Assembly: GCF_036373705.1 (NCBI RefSeq)
Contig: NC_089856.1
Coordinates: 8,178,501 to 8,242,500, forward strand
Source of the DNA: Amia ocellicauda
Lineage: Eukaryota > Chordata > Actinopteri > Amiiformes > Amiidae
DNA: 64,000 nt
Reading direction: 5' to 3'
In this document: piece after piece, positions 45,834-58,140 of the stretch
How the letters are laid out: the number at the start of each line of letters is the position of its first letter
How positions within the stretch are numbered: the stretch's first letter is position 1
Notes under the pieces: generated by a model
Databases searched by the model: none
What the model was told of the DNA's origin: nothing
Seen by the model: only the letters and a program-made list of their open reading frames with translations
Position numbers and translations under genes: made by a program

Positions 45834-45930
45834 CAGGTGTGTTTTATACAGGTAACGAGCTGAGATTAGGAGCACTCTCTTAAAGGGCGTGCTCCTAATC
45901 TCAGCTCGCTACCTGTATAAAAGACACCTG
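45834..45930. repeat. 42-bp-arm hairpin upstream of the Tc1 transposase
   Basis: Arms 45834-45875 and 45889-45930 are reverse complements with two mismatches, and a 13-nt loop separates them. The core is GAGCTGAGATTAGGAGCAC. The hairpin ends seven bases before the transposase ATG. The same structure is present in copy 2. Confidence 0.9.
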
Positions 45931-45936
45931 TCCACC

Positions 45937-46929
45937 ATGGCCAAGTCCAAGGATGTCAGGGACAAGATTGTAGACCTACACAAGGCTGGAATGGGCTACA
46001 AGACCATCGCCAAGCAGCTTGGTGAGAAGGTGACAACAGTTGGTGCGATTATTCGCAAATGGAAGAAACACAAAATAACTGTCAGTCTCCCTCGGTCTGG
46101 GGCTCCATGCAAGATCTCACCTCGTGGAGTTTCAATGATCATGAGAACGGTGAGGAATCAGCCCAGAACTACACGGGAGGATCTTGTTAATGATCTCAAG
46201 GCAGCTGGGAGCATAGTCACCAAGAAAACAATTGGTAACACACTATGCAGTGAAGGACTGAAATCCTGCAGCACCCGCAAGGTCCCCCTGCTCAAGAAAG
46301 CACATGTACAGGCCCATCTGAAGTTTGCCAACATCTGAATGATTCAGAGGAGAACTGGGTGAAAGTGTTGTGGTCAGATGAGACCAAAATCGAGCTCTTT
46401 GGCATCAACTCAACTCGCCGTGTTTGGAGGAGGAGGAATGACCCCAAGAACACCATTCCCACCGTCAAACATGGAGGTGGAAACATTATGCATTGGGGGT
46501 GTTTTTCTGCTAAGGGGACAGGACAACTGCACCGCATCAAAGGGACGATGGACGGGGCCATGTACCGTCAAATCTTGGGTGAGAACCTCCTTCCCTCAGC
46601 CAGGGCATTGAAAATGGGTCGTGGATGGGTATTCCAGCAAGACAATGACCCAAAACACACAGCCAAGGCAACAAAGGAGTGGCTCAAGAAGAAGCACATT
46701 AAGGTCCTGGAGTGGCCTAGCCAGTCTCCAGACCTTAATCCCATAGAAAATCTGTGGAGGGAGCTGAAGGTTCGAGTTGCCAAACGTCAGCCTCGAAACC
46801 TTAATGACTTGGAGAGGATCTGCAAAGTGGGACAAAATCCCTCCTGAGATGTGTGCAAACCTGGTGGCCAACTACAAGAAACGTCTGACCTCTGTGATTG
46901 CCAACAAGGGTTTTGCCACCAAGTACTAA
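45937..46929 (+). pseudogene. Tc1-like transposase, frameshifted, copy 1
   Basis: The N-terminal helix-turn-helix part ([20 protein letters not shown]) is open to 46338. The catalytic part resumes in another frame with [31 protein letters not shown] and [11 protein letters not shown], the DD34E residues of a cut-and-paste transposase. A short loss near 46.33 kb shifts frame after KFAN, and another near 46.83 kb changes the C-terminus. The start also lacks about 13 residues present in copy 2. It is unlikely to be active. Confidence 0.88.
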
Positions 46930-47152
46930 GTCGAAGGGGTCAAATACTTATTTCCCTCATTAACATGCAAATCAATGTATAACTTTTTTGAAATGCGTTT
47001 TTCTGGATTTTTTTGTTGTTATTCTGTCTCTCACTGTTAAAATACACCTACCATTAAAATTATAGACTGATCATTTCTTTGTCAGTGGGCAAACATACAA
47101 AATCAGCAGGGGATCAAATACTTTTTTCCCTCACTGTACAATGCACATAAGA

Positions 47153-47198
<46 letters not shown>

Positions 47199-47283
47199 GT
47201 TGTTGTTGTTGTTGTTGTTGTTGTTATATTATTAGTAGTAGTAGTAGTAGTAGTAGTAGTAATAATAATAATAATAATAATAC
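47153..47283 (+). repeat. Compound trinucleotide microsatellite
   Basis: Runs of TTA, then TTG, then TAG and finally AAT follow one another without a break at the right flank of the Tc1 copy. Confidence 0.95.
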
Positions 47284-48250
47284 ATTATTCACAGATAGAC
47301 ACACGGCAAGGTGTTTGTCTTTTGTATACATTTGCATCAGACTTCCCTGTGGCTGCAATTAATGAAGCAATTCAACTGAAGCTTAGCGCTGCCTCTGGGT
47401 GTTGTATATTATCCAGTTCTTCTACATTCATAGCCACCTACAGGGACAAAAGGCACACCTTAAACCTGCCTCAGGGTGCCCAGATGTGAGATTAGTAATC
47501 CTTTGAGACAAAAGACATCGGAATCAACCAGACTAAAATGTTTTGTGCTAAGCAAACACAAATTCTGTTGCTATTTCCCCTTTCTATACAGGCTGTCTAG
47601 ATCCCAATTAACTGCCAAACAACTACAAATGACATATACTGCACAGCGGTTCACATTACTGAACTACAACTCCCATCACTGCACTGATTGACAATTCACA
47701 TCTGCAGAACTACTACTTTTAATCACTCACCCCAGCATCAACTTTCTCCTCATAGGAAACACCAGTGTTGGTATGTGATGGTGTTGCTTTAGGTTACACA
47801 GGTGACACTTTCAGTCTCATTGAGATTCCTATTTGATTTAAAACTGAGTGTTCACTTTAAAAATCACTGTGAAATCCACAGATGTCTAACAGAAAATGTA
47901 AAGCTGTATCCTTAAAAACATGAAGAATTTTTAATGAATGTCATTCAGTTCCTCTTACTGAGTTGTGCTAGGTTTCTTATTTTTACATTTTATTGTTGTT
48001 ATTATTAGCAGTAGTAGTAGCGTTATTTATTATTAAGAGTATTATCCATCTCAGGTAGTGGACTTTGTTAAACGCGTTAAAAACAATGTATCTGCATAGC
48101 TGGGCCCTGCAGGAACATTATTATTTAATTACAAACAGCACATTACATTCAAATATATCATATTAATACATATTTTAAAAATGTTGTCGAAGTAATATTT
48201 TCAAAAATCTGAAATCTGTATTTGATACTATGTTTAACTTATTTAATCAA

Positions 48251-48299
<49 letters not shown>

Positions 48300-48300
48300 T

Positions 48301-48335
48301 CTTGGCAGACGCCCTTATCCAGGGCATCTATCTTT
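48301..48335 (-). repeat. L2-type tail fragment
   Basis: GGCAGACGCCCTTATCCAGG follows an (ATT)n run, which is the L2 3' tail with its simple-repeat end in reverse orientation. Confidence 0.6.
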
Positions 48336-48621
48336 GAATGTCATATTAAACGTGCTTGTATGGGTTGATCTGTGTATGTCTATGTGTGTGTATGTGCATG
48401 TGCTTCTATAGGTATAGCACAAATTGAAGCTTGTGGATTTCAAAAGTCTACTAATTATAAGGAACCAAACTTTCTGGAAGCTGCAGTGAAATTGATCAAA
48501 AATAATTAGGTTCTATTCAAATAAACAGTTAGATTTAGCACACATTCATTGGGAGATTGTTATGGTTTTTTTAATAATTTGTAATACTTTTAAAGACCTT
48601 CAACTGGGACAGACCAAGATA

Positions 48622-48682
<61 letters not shown>

Positions 48683-50929
48683 GTAAGAACAGGTGGAAAG
48701 GAGGCATGTTGGGACATTACTAAAATATTCAATACTAGTCAGTCAGACTAAAGTCAGAAGTCAGACAGAGGTTTTTTGCGAATATGCTGTACCCTGTATT
48801 TGTGGCTGGAGAGAAACAAGTTAAACAACTGGGCTATTAACACATCAAATATGACAAGGGTGGAGTATGCAAAACATGCCCTTTGATTTATTATAGAAAT
48901 AATGTGTGTGTATGGCAAGAGAGAAAGAGAGTGTGTGTGGCTGAAATGCATTTATTTATTATACCAAAGCAATTATATGCTGATATGTTTAATGCACCTA
49001 TTGCAAATATTAATAAATAAACAATGTATGCACTTTTATCATGTTGTGTCACTTGTTTTGCACTAGGAAACTTTTCCATCCCATTCTGGTTTTTGTAGGA
49101 ATGATTCCTGTGATTCAATCCAGACAGACTAAGTTTCATCCCCCATTGTTTTGCAGTGACTAAAGTCAAGAGAGTTTATTATTTGTCACACAGATCTTAA
49201 CAGAATTAAGACAAAACAAAAATGATTTAGCTGGAAATGGTAACCATGGAACCATTCTGTAGTGTTTTTGCTATAACCTCCTATTATAATAGGACTATTC
49301 TACTGTACTGTTAGTATATCCCCCAATTAAAAAGGAAAGGTCTGAATCCAAATGCACAGACAGATTTTGTATGGTTGCATTGGGACTGATGTTAAAGGTC
49401 TACATTGAATATTAACGGTGTACTTTTAGCTCAAAGCTTATTTGATCCCAGACATAAAACCTCTGCCTTTAAAGATTTTAGCATAAGAAAAAGTGATGTC
49501 ATCCAGTTTTTATGTCAAGAGACACACAGATGCACATAAATCTCTCCTGTTTCCCTCTTCTCCACATGCCCCCAGTCCGTTTAAAACTATTGTCATGCTC
49601 TCTCTCACACAGTCACACGCACACATACTCCACACCCTCAGAGATCCACAGTTGTTTGTCTCTGCCTGCTGGTCTGTCAGTTGTGCAACAAGCAACCAGC
49701 ATCCTGGTTGAAAGCCAGGTGATTAAAGCACCTATAATTCAATGTGTTCCTGTTCAGGTAACATCCAGTACAGTACAGTACAGCACGTTTGGAATTCAAA
49801 TGATGATGATGATGACGTTGATGATGATGATTAATACTGAATAGAATGATTTTGACTAATTCCCCATGAGGCAGGGCAGTCTAATTGACCAAATAATATT
49901 ATACTGCATTGCAATGACTCATACATGTCATTAATTTGACAGTCAATTATGACTTCTAAAGAAAATCCCTCCTTATTGTTCATTGCATACGGTTGTCGTT
50001 ATTCCATTGTGTCAAGAGAAATATAAACACAAGAAAAGGCTGACATTGGGAGCCACCTGCCTGTACAAACACAAAGAGGCCAGATGGCAGGCTACGCTTA
50101 CAAAAGAAACAATTAAGAACCCCTAAAGTATAACATACCAAATCAAAACTTTGCCCTATACATGTGTAATCCATTAGACACACAGCGCTAGGAAAGGTAC
50201 ACCCCACACTGGACTTCAGTCCATTGAAGGGCAGCAGTAGCAGTAACATTTAGCCATTCACACCCTTAGCCCCAACAATACAACACAGCAACATGCCACA
50301 AAGGGCCAAGGTGAGGCAATGCCATTGAAAGGTTGCCAATTAAAGAGCTGAACTCCTCCTAAACAAGTATTTTTGGATTCCATGGATTTCAATTCTCTGT
50401 TCAGTTCTCAACAGCAATGTCTTAGACTCATTGTACTAGTTCACTGAGGACAACCATGTTTGGCATTCTGTGAACTTCAGGGTGCATTCAAATAATGAGG
50501 GTGGTAAGACATTCAAGAGAATCAAGAAGATGTTTATTAGATAATGGTAATAAAATATTATAGATAAACATGTGACCGAGATTCAGAGGATCCCTAGATG
50601 ATCATTGGTTTAGAATAGGGGGCCTTGAAGAACAGTTTCATTTAATTTATCCAGTTGATTAATGATCTGGTATTCCTTTTTGCTTGGTTTACTTGGTCTT
50701 TGGAGATGTAGCCTATAGAGACTATAGAGGAGCCACAATTTCTATTTTTTTGTCTTTATGTTTTCTTTTGTGTTTCTTTTATGTAATATTCCTGCCTTGA
50801 ATATTTTTGGTTGCATTGCCCATAGCTTTTGTCATTATTTTTAGGGATATTAGTTTAAGTATTTACATTTCAGTTAGATTTATATTTTATTATTGTATTG
50901 CTAGTTTATATATACATCATTTTAATAGT

Positions 50930-50960
<31 letters not shown>

Positions 50961-51704
50961 TATGGGTCATTCTCTCAAAACATATACCACTAGTGTTACA
51001 TGAGAGTAAAACATTGAACATCTCATTATCTGTTATATTCTTGTGTTTTTTTAATTATTAAATGCCTCATCTAAAGACATTTGTATGAAAAAAAAGATAA
51101 CCAGTCAGCTACATTTTGTGCTAGTAGCAGAAAACATGTGTACAAAAAGAAAATAAACAAATATTACCTTGTGTTCTTGGTTATCTGATTAGTTCATTTT
51201 TAACATATCAACAATGTCTGCATGCATCTGTGGATGTTTATGAGAGTTCATGGGTGGATGTCACATTTTTAAAAAGGTGCGTGCTTCGGACAAGTTTGGG
51301 TATGTGTTTCACTCTCTGCCACACCCAACATAACATTTTGCTACCTGTTTGGGTTATTTAACACTTCACATATTCTCACTCAAATGTTTATGGAACCAAC
51401 CCTATATTTATATGCATCTGATAATTTATCACAAAGCAGTTTCCATTTAGTACAGTGACCAAAGACACGCTGAGTGATTCAGACTCGACATGGAACAAAT
51501 AGTAAATAACTATCTGTTGAAGGATCACTGGTTAGGCTGTGAATATGACGGAAAATGAAGACCAAAGAGCATTCTACAGAAGTTAAAGTAATACAAATGC
51601 ATAGATTAGGAAAAGAGTACAACATAAGTCAGGGTGGCAAGAGAGAAGACGTTACTCAAAAAGTCCCATCTGACCACAAAACCTTTTCCCACATCGTAGC
51701 TGGG

Positions 51705-51709
<5 letters not shown>

Positions 51710-51794
<85 letters not shown>
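51710..51794 (+). repeat. (TA)n microsatellite, about 85 bp
   Basis: An uninterrupted TA run that produces spurious Tyr/Ile reading frames on both strands. Confidence 0.97.
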
Positions 51795-51799
<5 letters not shown>

Positions 51800-53144
51800 G
51801 ACATTTAGTTTTCCTCTTACTGCTTGGGCCTTCCCTGTCTGAAGCACAATAGCACCCCCTTGTGGAAAAAGGTTTATATTTTTGTGCTGTTTGGCATTTT
51901 CTATTGTGACTGAATAGTAAGAAATATATCAATTGTTAATAATGTATTCCTTGCACTGTCTCATGTACTGTGGGGTTGTCTACCAGGAGTAAATGGTTAT
52001 TACATTCTGTAAGTTCATCACTGAGGTGGTGTTTGTCAGTAAACCTGTAAAATAGCTAAATAATACATTGGTCAGGCTTCTCACCTTTAATTAATTAATT
52101 TACCACCTTATGTTACACTATTTCAGAGTTATTGTTGTAGGACATTAAGGCTATTGCTCAACGTAACATCATTATTTCTCTTGTTGCCTTGTAGAAGAGA
52201 AATGTCATGCTCTTGTGCTTGTAATTGGTTTCACTATCAGGTACGTGATTAAGGTTAATCCTGTAACACAAATAGCATTTCCTTTGGCCTTTAAAAAGTG
52301 GACATGGCTTTGATGAAGGTAAAATTTTAAGTGCTGTAAGTTGCTAATATGATTTAAGACCCCATTCACACTTACTAGTCCTGCTTTTTCCAGAGACCTC
52401 ATTCACAGTTGAGGTTTTAGGGGGCATAAGTGTGTTCACATACGTAGCTGAAAAGGAGGCCTAAAGTTGCAAAGAACTGCATGCCGGGGATGAAAACAAT
52501 GATCTTCTGCTAAAACAAACCAGTTATGCATGACATTAGGTATGATATGCTTACAGGTGTAAGCAGCATAGTTCAGTGGGGATTCTAATTAATACATTAT
52601 CCATTTCAAATGTATGTATCTTTGGATCTACAAGTCTAAAAGTTGCATTAAACAACTGACCCGAAAGATAAGAACATTTAGTTGGACGTCAACATTACAT
52701 TAAAGCACAATACAGACAAAATACCACTGAGATACACACAAGGACACAATTGAGACAACAAGTGTTCTTTGTAACCAGATGTGTTAATACTGTTCATACA
52801 CTGATGCAAAGCTCTGTGAGAATAACTGAAATTCTCAGTTCTACAGTTCATAGGAAAATTATTATTTCTGTGCGTTGAGTGTTCAATGTCCATTCTCAAC
52901 ACATCTAAATAAATAAGAGACCTCTATAACAGTGGTTCTCTACCTGTGGCCCACCAGTATAATCAAGGAGGTCTGCGAACATGCTTGCAAATAATCACAC
53001 ACAGTTTAATGTTGTACATGCCAAGTCGATATAGTGACTTGGCAGTATACAGATTTCACCTAGCTATGTTGTAATTTATCATTTAGATAAGAAAACTTTA
53101 AATTAGTGAAAATAATGTGTTTGAGATCGATGCACAGGAATATT

Positions 53145-53145
<1 letters not shown>

Positions 53146-53180
<35 letters not shown>

Positions 53181-55210
53181 TTAGCAGACACCCTTGTGCA
53201 GGGCGACTTACAAAATATAAGCACAATACAAAGTGCAATAATACAGTGTAATTCATGGCATAATACATTTTACTAATTCACAGTCTACACAAGTGTATAT
53301 GAGATATACATTAAACAAGTGAAAGTTAAGAGCTAAGGGAAAGGGAGAGTAGGGGATATCAAAATAAACAATACAAGTGCTAGTAACGCAAAGGCAAGCG
53401 TATGACAAAACATTGTATAAGTGCGATCTTATACAATGTTTTGTATAAATTACAAGTAGTGTCTGAAAAGATGTGTCTCGAGTAATCAACAGAAGGACTC
53501 TGCTGTTTTGACTTCAGTGGGAAGGTCGTTCCACCACTTAGGGGCCAGGGATGAGAAGGAGCGGCTCTGGAGGAAGGGGAGTGGAGAGGAGGCAGAGTTA
53601 GTCTTCTGGCACTGGAAGACCACAGTGGTCTGGAGGGGATGTATGGAGAGACGAGGGACTGAAGGTAGCTTGGTGCAGTGTGGTGAGACAGCGGTAGGTG
53701 AGGGTCAGTGTCTTGAACTGAATGCGTGCCGGTATCGGGAGCCAGTGGAGGGAGTGGAGCAGTGGAGTAGCGTGTGTGAATCGGGGCAGAGAGAATACCA
53801 GACGAGCCGCAGAGTTCTGGATGAGCTGGAGCGGGCGGGTAGTAGATGAAGGCAGGCCGGCCAGTGACTGGACGAACAGCCGAGTCAAGTAGTTGGTGAG
53901 GAAGGGACGGATTCGGCTTATGTTGCTCAGGAAGAATCTACAGGTGCGTGTCAGCGTGGTGATGTGCTGGGTGTAGGAGAGCGCAGGATCGAGGGTGACT
54001 CCTAGATTCTTAGCGGAAGAAGAGGGAGAGAGTGTCATAGATTCTAAGGGGATTGAGATGGAGAGGTCAGCAGAAGGTGAGGAAGAGGGGGAGAAAGAGG
54101 ATATCAGATTTGGAGAGGTTGAGCTTGAGGTGGTGTGAGTGCATCCAGGCAGACATAGAAAACAAGCAGGAAGAGATGTGAGAGGGGATGAGGGTGTCGG
54201 ATGAGGGAAAAGACAGGAAGATCTGGGCATCATCAGCATAGAAGTGGTAGGAGAAACCATGGGATGCGATGAGGGGGCCCAGGGAGCGAGTGTAGAGAGA
54301 GAACAGGAGGGGGCCCAGGACGGAGCCTTGGGGTACGCCTGTGAGGAGAGGTTGGGGGGTGGATGAGGAACCTCGCCATGTCACTTGGTAGGTCCGGTCG
54401 CTGAGGTAGGAGGAGAACCAGGTGAGAGATTCCAAGGTCAGAGAGGCAAGAGAGGAGGATGGAGTGATTGACAGTGTCAAATGCTGCGGAGAGATCAAGG
54501 AGGATGAGGACTGAGGAGAGGGAAGCTGCCCGAGCACAGCTGAGGGAGTCAGTGACAGCCAGGAGGGCAGTCTTAGTGGAGTGAGCTGTGCGGAAGCCGG
54601 ATTGCAGAGGAAGTGAATGATGGGAAAGAAATGCAGACAGCTGACAGTGGACAGCATTCTCGAGGGTCTTTGAAAGAAAGGGGAGTAGGAAGACAGGGCG
54701 GTTGGTTTCTTGAGGAGTGGGATGACAGCAGTTTGTTTAAAAGCAGAGGGGAAACAGCAAGTGAGTAGTGAGGAGTTGAGGAGGGAGGAATTGAAGGGGA
54801 GTAGATCAGGAGCAGTCGCTTAGAGGAGGCGAGTGGGGAGAGGGTCCAGGGCAAATGTTCTGGGTTTGTGACCTAGGAGGAGAGAGGAAAGTTCAGAGTT
54901 CGAAAGAGGTGAGAATGAAGCAAAGGAAGCTTGATCGGTGGGAGACTTGGGTGGGATGGGAGAGGAGGGGGCACTGTTGAAGAGCTTGCGGATGACTGTG
55001 ATCTTGGAGAAGAAGAAGGAGGCAGGAGGGGGAGGGGGGCAAAGAGGGAGGAGAAGGTGGAGTAGAGTTTGTGGGAGTTGTTGATAGAGGATTCAAAGCG
55101 TGATTGGAAGTAAGACTTCTTGGTTGAGGTGAGTGAGGAGGAGAATGTGGACAGTAGAGAGTGGTAGAGTTCAAGGGCAGCTGGGAGTTTGGACTTCTTC
55201 CACTTCTGTT
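53146..55210 (-). mobile_element. L2 LINE, 5'-truncated, inserted in the hAT element
   Basis: The 3' end on the left has the L2 tail (AGCAGACACCCTTGTGCAGG) next to a (TTTA)n run at 53146-53182. The minus strand encodes reverse transcriptase with [16 protein letters not shown] and the active-site [12 protein letters not shown], followed by KNLGVTLDPALSYTQHI and LHSLHWLPIPARIQFKTLTL. The 5' part, including the endonuclease, is absent, which is usual for LINE copies. Confidence 0.85.
53598..54657 (-). pseudogene. L2 reverse transcriptase fragment
   Basis: Two overlapping minus-strand frames (54067-54657 and 53598-54260) carry the polymerase palm, with YADD as catalytic aspartates, and the thumb and C-terminal region. 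The change of frame between them shows the copy is not functional. Ser/Pro-rich reading in 54.57-55.17 kb continues the upstream part of ORF2. Confidence 0.8.
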
Positions 55211-55539
55211 CAGCAGTGCGCAGAATACTTCATGATGTGTTTACATTAATGACAGAGACATAAAGCTGAGGTTCTGATTTATCTTTTATTCATCACGTGC
55301 CACTCACACGTCTGCTTTACGGCAGTTGTGTACAGTGCAAAGAAAAAAAATAATGGGACAGTCAGTTTTCTTCCAGTGTGTGTTTTTATAAATACAATGG
55401 ATACGTTTGTAACAGAAAACATCAAAAATACAACACAGGAGAAAGAAAGAAGAAAAACCAAAAATTAACTCAGGAAATATGACAACAGCTACATTCAGCT
55501 TGGTTTTATGTGCCTTTATGTTGGTGGTTGTTTCAAAAA

Positions 55540-57030
55540 ACCAAAAAAGATGATAAGAACTGTGTCAGCTGTTGAGAAAGCACTCAAAGCGTCCTACAAG
55601 CTAGCAATTAGAATTGCCAAAGCCAGAAAGCAGAATACAATTGCCGAAACTTTACTAATGCCAGTTGCAATTGATATGTAAGGGAAAATGTAAGGGGACG
55701 AAGCTGCTAATAAATTGAAGAATGTGCCTGAATCAAATGACACCATCAAAAGGTGAATTACAGATATTGCAGCTGACATGAAAGACCAATTACTACACCT
55801 TATAAAAGCAAGTGGCAAATATCGTTTACAACTGGACGAATCAGTAGATGTGTCAGGTGAGGTTCAGCTGTCAGTGTATGTGCGATACATCCATAATGGT
55901 AAAATAGAAGAAGAATTGCTGTTTTGCAAATCACTACCAACAAAAATTACAAGTGATGAGATTTATAAGTGTCTTGATAATTTCATGAAAAGCGACAACC
56001 TAGACTGGGGCCAGTGTTATGGTGCGTGCACAGACAGTGCTGCTGTAATGATGGGACAAAGGCTGCACCATTAGCAAAAGCAACGCATTGCATGCTTCAC
56101 AGGGAAAACCTAATCATGAGAAAGATGCCTGATGACCTGAAACATGTACTTGATGAGACAATAAGAGTGGTCAACTTTATCAAAGCACACCCATTGAATA
56201 CACTTATTTTTTCAATAATGTACGCCTCACAACCTTCTCCTGTAAACTGATATTAGGTGGCTTTCCAAAGGAAAGGTTTTAAATCTTGTTTTCAAGCTTC
56301 GTGAGTCTCTGAAGGTGTTTTTGGAAGAAAAATATCACAAATTAGCAGGCAGATTCTCAGAGGACAATTGGCTTGCTCGACTTGCTAATTTTGCTGATAT
56401 CTTCGGCCACCTGAATGAACTTAATATTAGCATGCAAGGGTGCCAGTCAACTCTTGTCACACTTTCAAACAAAGTGACCGCATTCATTGAGAAACTGGAT
56501 CTGTGGCAGAAACGAGTATGCAAAGGGAACGTGAGCATGTTCCTGCTCCTTCAGGAATTATTGAACTTTGACTAAATTGATGCTGACCGCCTGACTTTGT
56601 GAAATTATAACAGAACACATGGATTCCCTTTGTTGCCAGTTCAGAAAGTACTTCAGTGACATGATGTGGATCATAAATCCCCTTTTACCTACTGATGTGG
56701 AATTCCTTGAAATGATCTCTAAGGAGGAGGATTGATTGATTAAGCTGAGAAATGACACTGATATGAAATGTGCCCATGGAACCATGCCTGCTGCTGAATT
56801 CTGGTTATACGTGTCTGGTGAATTTCCTGAACTTGCTAACCGAGCTCTGCAAGTCCTCCTTCCATTTGCTACCACTTACCTTTGTGAAAGTGGATTCTCA
56901 GCTCTCACCAGCATAAAAAACAAACACTGTTCAAGAATGAATTTTGAAAATGACCTACGTGCTTGTCTAACTGAAATTACTCCTCAACTGGACAAGCTGT
57001 GTGCTGCCAAACAAGCCCAAATATCTCATT
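55540..57030 (+). pseudogene. hAT transposase remnant, ZBED5/FAM200-like
   Basis: Segments in order are EKALKASYKLAIRIAKARKQ; the first catalytic block LQLDESVDVSGEVQLSVYVR; CTDSAAVM with the second Asp; MLHRENLIMRKMPDDL; and, at the C-terminus, the dimerisation block LLPFATTYLCESGFSALTSI. Stops and frame changes separate the readable parts (open pieces at 55778-56074, 56014-56250, 56315-56575 and 56736-57032), and the BED zinc finger was not found. It is dead as a transposase. Host ZBED5-type genes arose from this family, but nothing suggests domestication here. Confidence 0.82.
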
Positions 57031-57249
57031 AGTATCAGGTAAGATGCAATTTAATTTGTGGTGTTTTTATTTTTTGTTAATCTGTTCATATGATGATAAT
57101 AATAATAATAATTTAACCACAGTAATATATGTAATAACTATCAACATAACGTGAAAAATAAAAAATAATAAGGGGGTGTTGAAGGTCCGCAGGTTTGACT
57201 ACTTAAGGTGAAAAAAGGTTGAGAACCACTGCTCTGTAGCATACAAAGG

Positions 57250-57790
57250 CTTTCAAAACCTGGCTGTGAGGAACTGGGAATTCAAGGATGTCACGGCAAA
57301 CACACAACAACAGCTGCAATATATATATTTACACAGGGGAAAACGTGTAACTGCAGTGTACCAGGGATTAAAGCTGGGATGGGGATTAAGGTGCGGACAC
57401 GCGATCCTTGAAAGGAGACTCCAGGAGAAGGATGCAGGTAAACAAATCCAGAGGATAAAGACAATAATCGTTGTAGGGGTCACGAGCAGAGGATCACTCG
57501 ATCAGGTGTACAGACTAGACTGGGAATATCCAAAAGGCAGGATACAATAAAGCCTAAGGCTTGGTAATGTAGCTAAATGGCAGACCATACTTAGGGAGGA
57601 GGGAATGGAACGAAGGGCTATATATACTGTGGTGGGTAAACTAGGGCAATAAGGAACAGGTGGAGATAATTAATCAATTAAGACAGAAGGAGTGAATGAT
57701 GTGCAGCGGGGATCTTGACACGGCTTCAGAAGGACAAGGGAGACATCTGGTGGCAGAACTCGGAAGTGTTTATAAGGTGAATGTCACAAA
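57250..57790. other. Unclassified, repetitive-looking stretch
   Basis: Purine-rich text with phrases such as GGTGGAGATAATTAATCAAT and GACATCTGGTGGCAGAACTC resembles untranslated regions of fish retroelements. I found no coding part, terminal repeats or target duplication. Confidence 0.3.
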
Positions 57791-58079
57791 AGGACAATAC
57801 GATTAAGCTTTACATTTGTATTTACTCTTTGTAGACATAAAAGAGTAGGACTTACAAATCCTAATTGGTATTTAAACTCAGGACTGGGGCTATTTGCATA
57901 AAACTATATTAGACTAGCCTATAATTAGACTAGTCTTATTTTGACAGACTACTGCAAGTTAGTTGAGCTTAAAAATTAAGACTAAAAAGCTCTATTCACA
58001 CCGGACGAAATGCAATTTGTTGTGCGGCAAAGCGATTTTGCGAGATACCGACACATGCACAAAATGCAAAAATATAATT

Positions 58080-58083
<4 letters not shown>

Positions 58084-58137
<54 letters not shown>
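58084..58137 (+). repeat. (TA)n microsatellite, target of the Tc1 insertion
   Basis: A TA run of about 54 bp ends exactly at the left terminus of Tc1 copy 2, and a shorter TA run (59702-59716) continues on its right. The transposon therefore landed within a TA repeat. Confidence 0.9.

Positions 58138-58140
<3 letters not shown>

Larger units (their letters stand above)
45606..47136 (+). mobile_element. Tc1-like transposon, nearly full length, copy 1
   Basis: Ends are CATTGAGGGAAAAAAGTATT on the left and AATACTTTTTTCCCTCACTG on the right, flanked by TA on both sides. Inner inverted repeats reach about 200 bp, for example GACAAAGAAATGATCAGTC and its reverse complement near 47.07 kb. It lies about 150 bp beyond the module gene's stop codon, in the same orientation. 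Confidence 0.9.
47284..52921. other. No gene recognised
   Basis: This 5.6-kb stretch contains only short chance frames and simple repeats: (ATT)n at 48247-48300, (AAT)n at 48624-48682, (TTTA)n near 50930-50960 and (TA)n at 51710-51794. Untranslated 3' exons of the module gene could lie here, but I cannot place them. Confidence 0.55.
52930..57231 (+). mobile_element. hAT transposon (ZBED5-like), split by an L2 insertion
   Basis: The left end CAGTGGTTCTCTACCTGTGG and right end AAAGGTTGAGAACCACTG are hAT-Charlie-type terminal repeats. Flanking 8-bp sequences CTCTATAA (52922) and CTCTGTAG (57232) match at 6 of 8 bases, as expected for an old target-site duplication. An L2 LINE occupies about 53146-55210, between the left end and the transposase. 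The 4.3-kb total is therefore about 2.2 kb of hAT and 2.1 kb of L2. Confidence 0.88.

Noticed and set aside
45857-45907. The Tc1 hairpin as a transcription terminator or microRNA gene
   Set aside because: It is an internal part of the transposon present in both copies, so a host small-RNA gene is not supported by sequence alone.
46292-46871. Minus-strand frames inside Tc1 copy 1
   Set aside because: They are antisense to the transposase, and the same shadows recur in copy 2.
48305-48335. L2 tail pieces as tRNA genes or independent SINEs
   Set aside because: No A and B box pair or cloverleaf was seen. Only the shared L2-type 3' tail is present.
51555-51932. Long Tyr/Ile frames on both strands
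   Set aside because: They are translations of the (TA)n microsatellite.
53508-53849. Plus-strand frame of 113 residues inside the L2
   Set aside because: It is antisense to the L2 reverse transcriptase and has no domain of its own.
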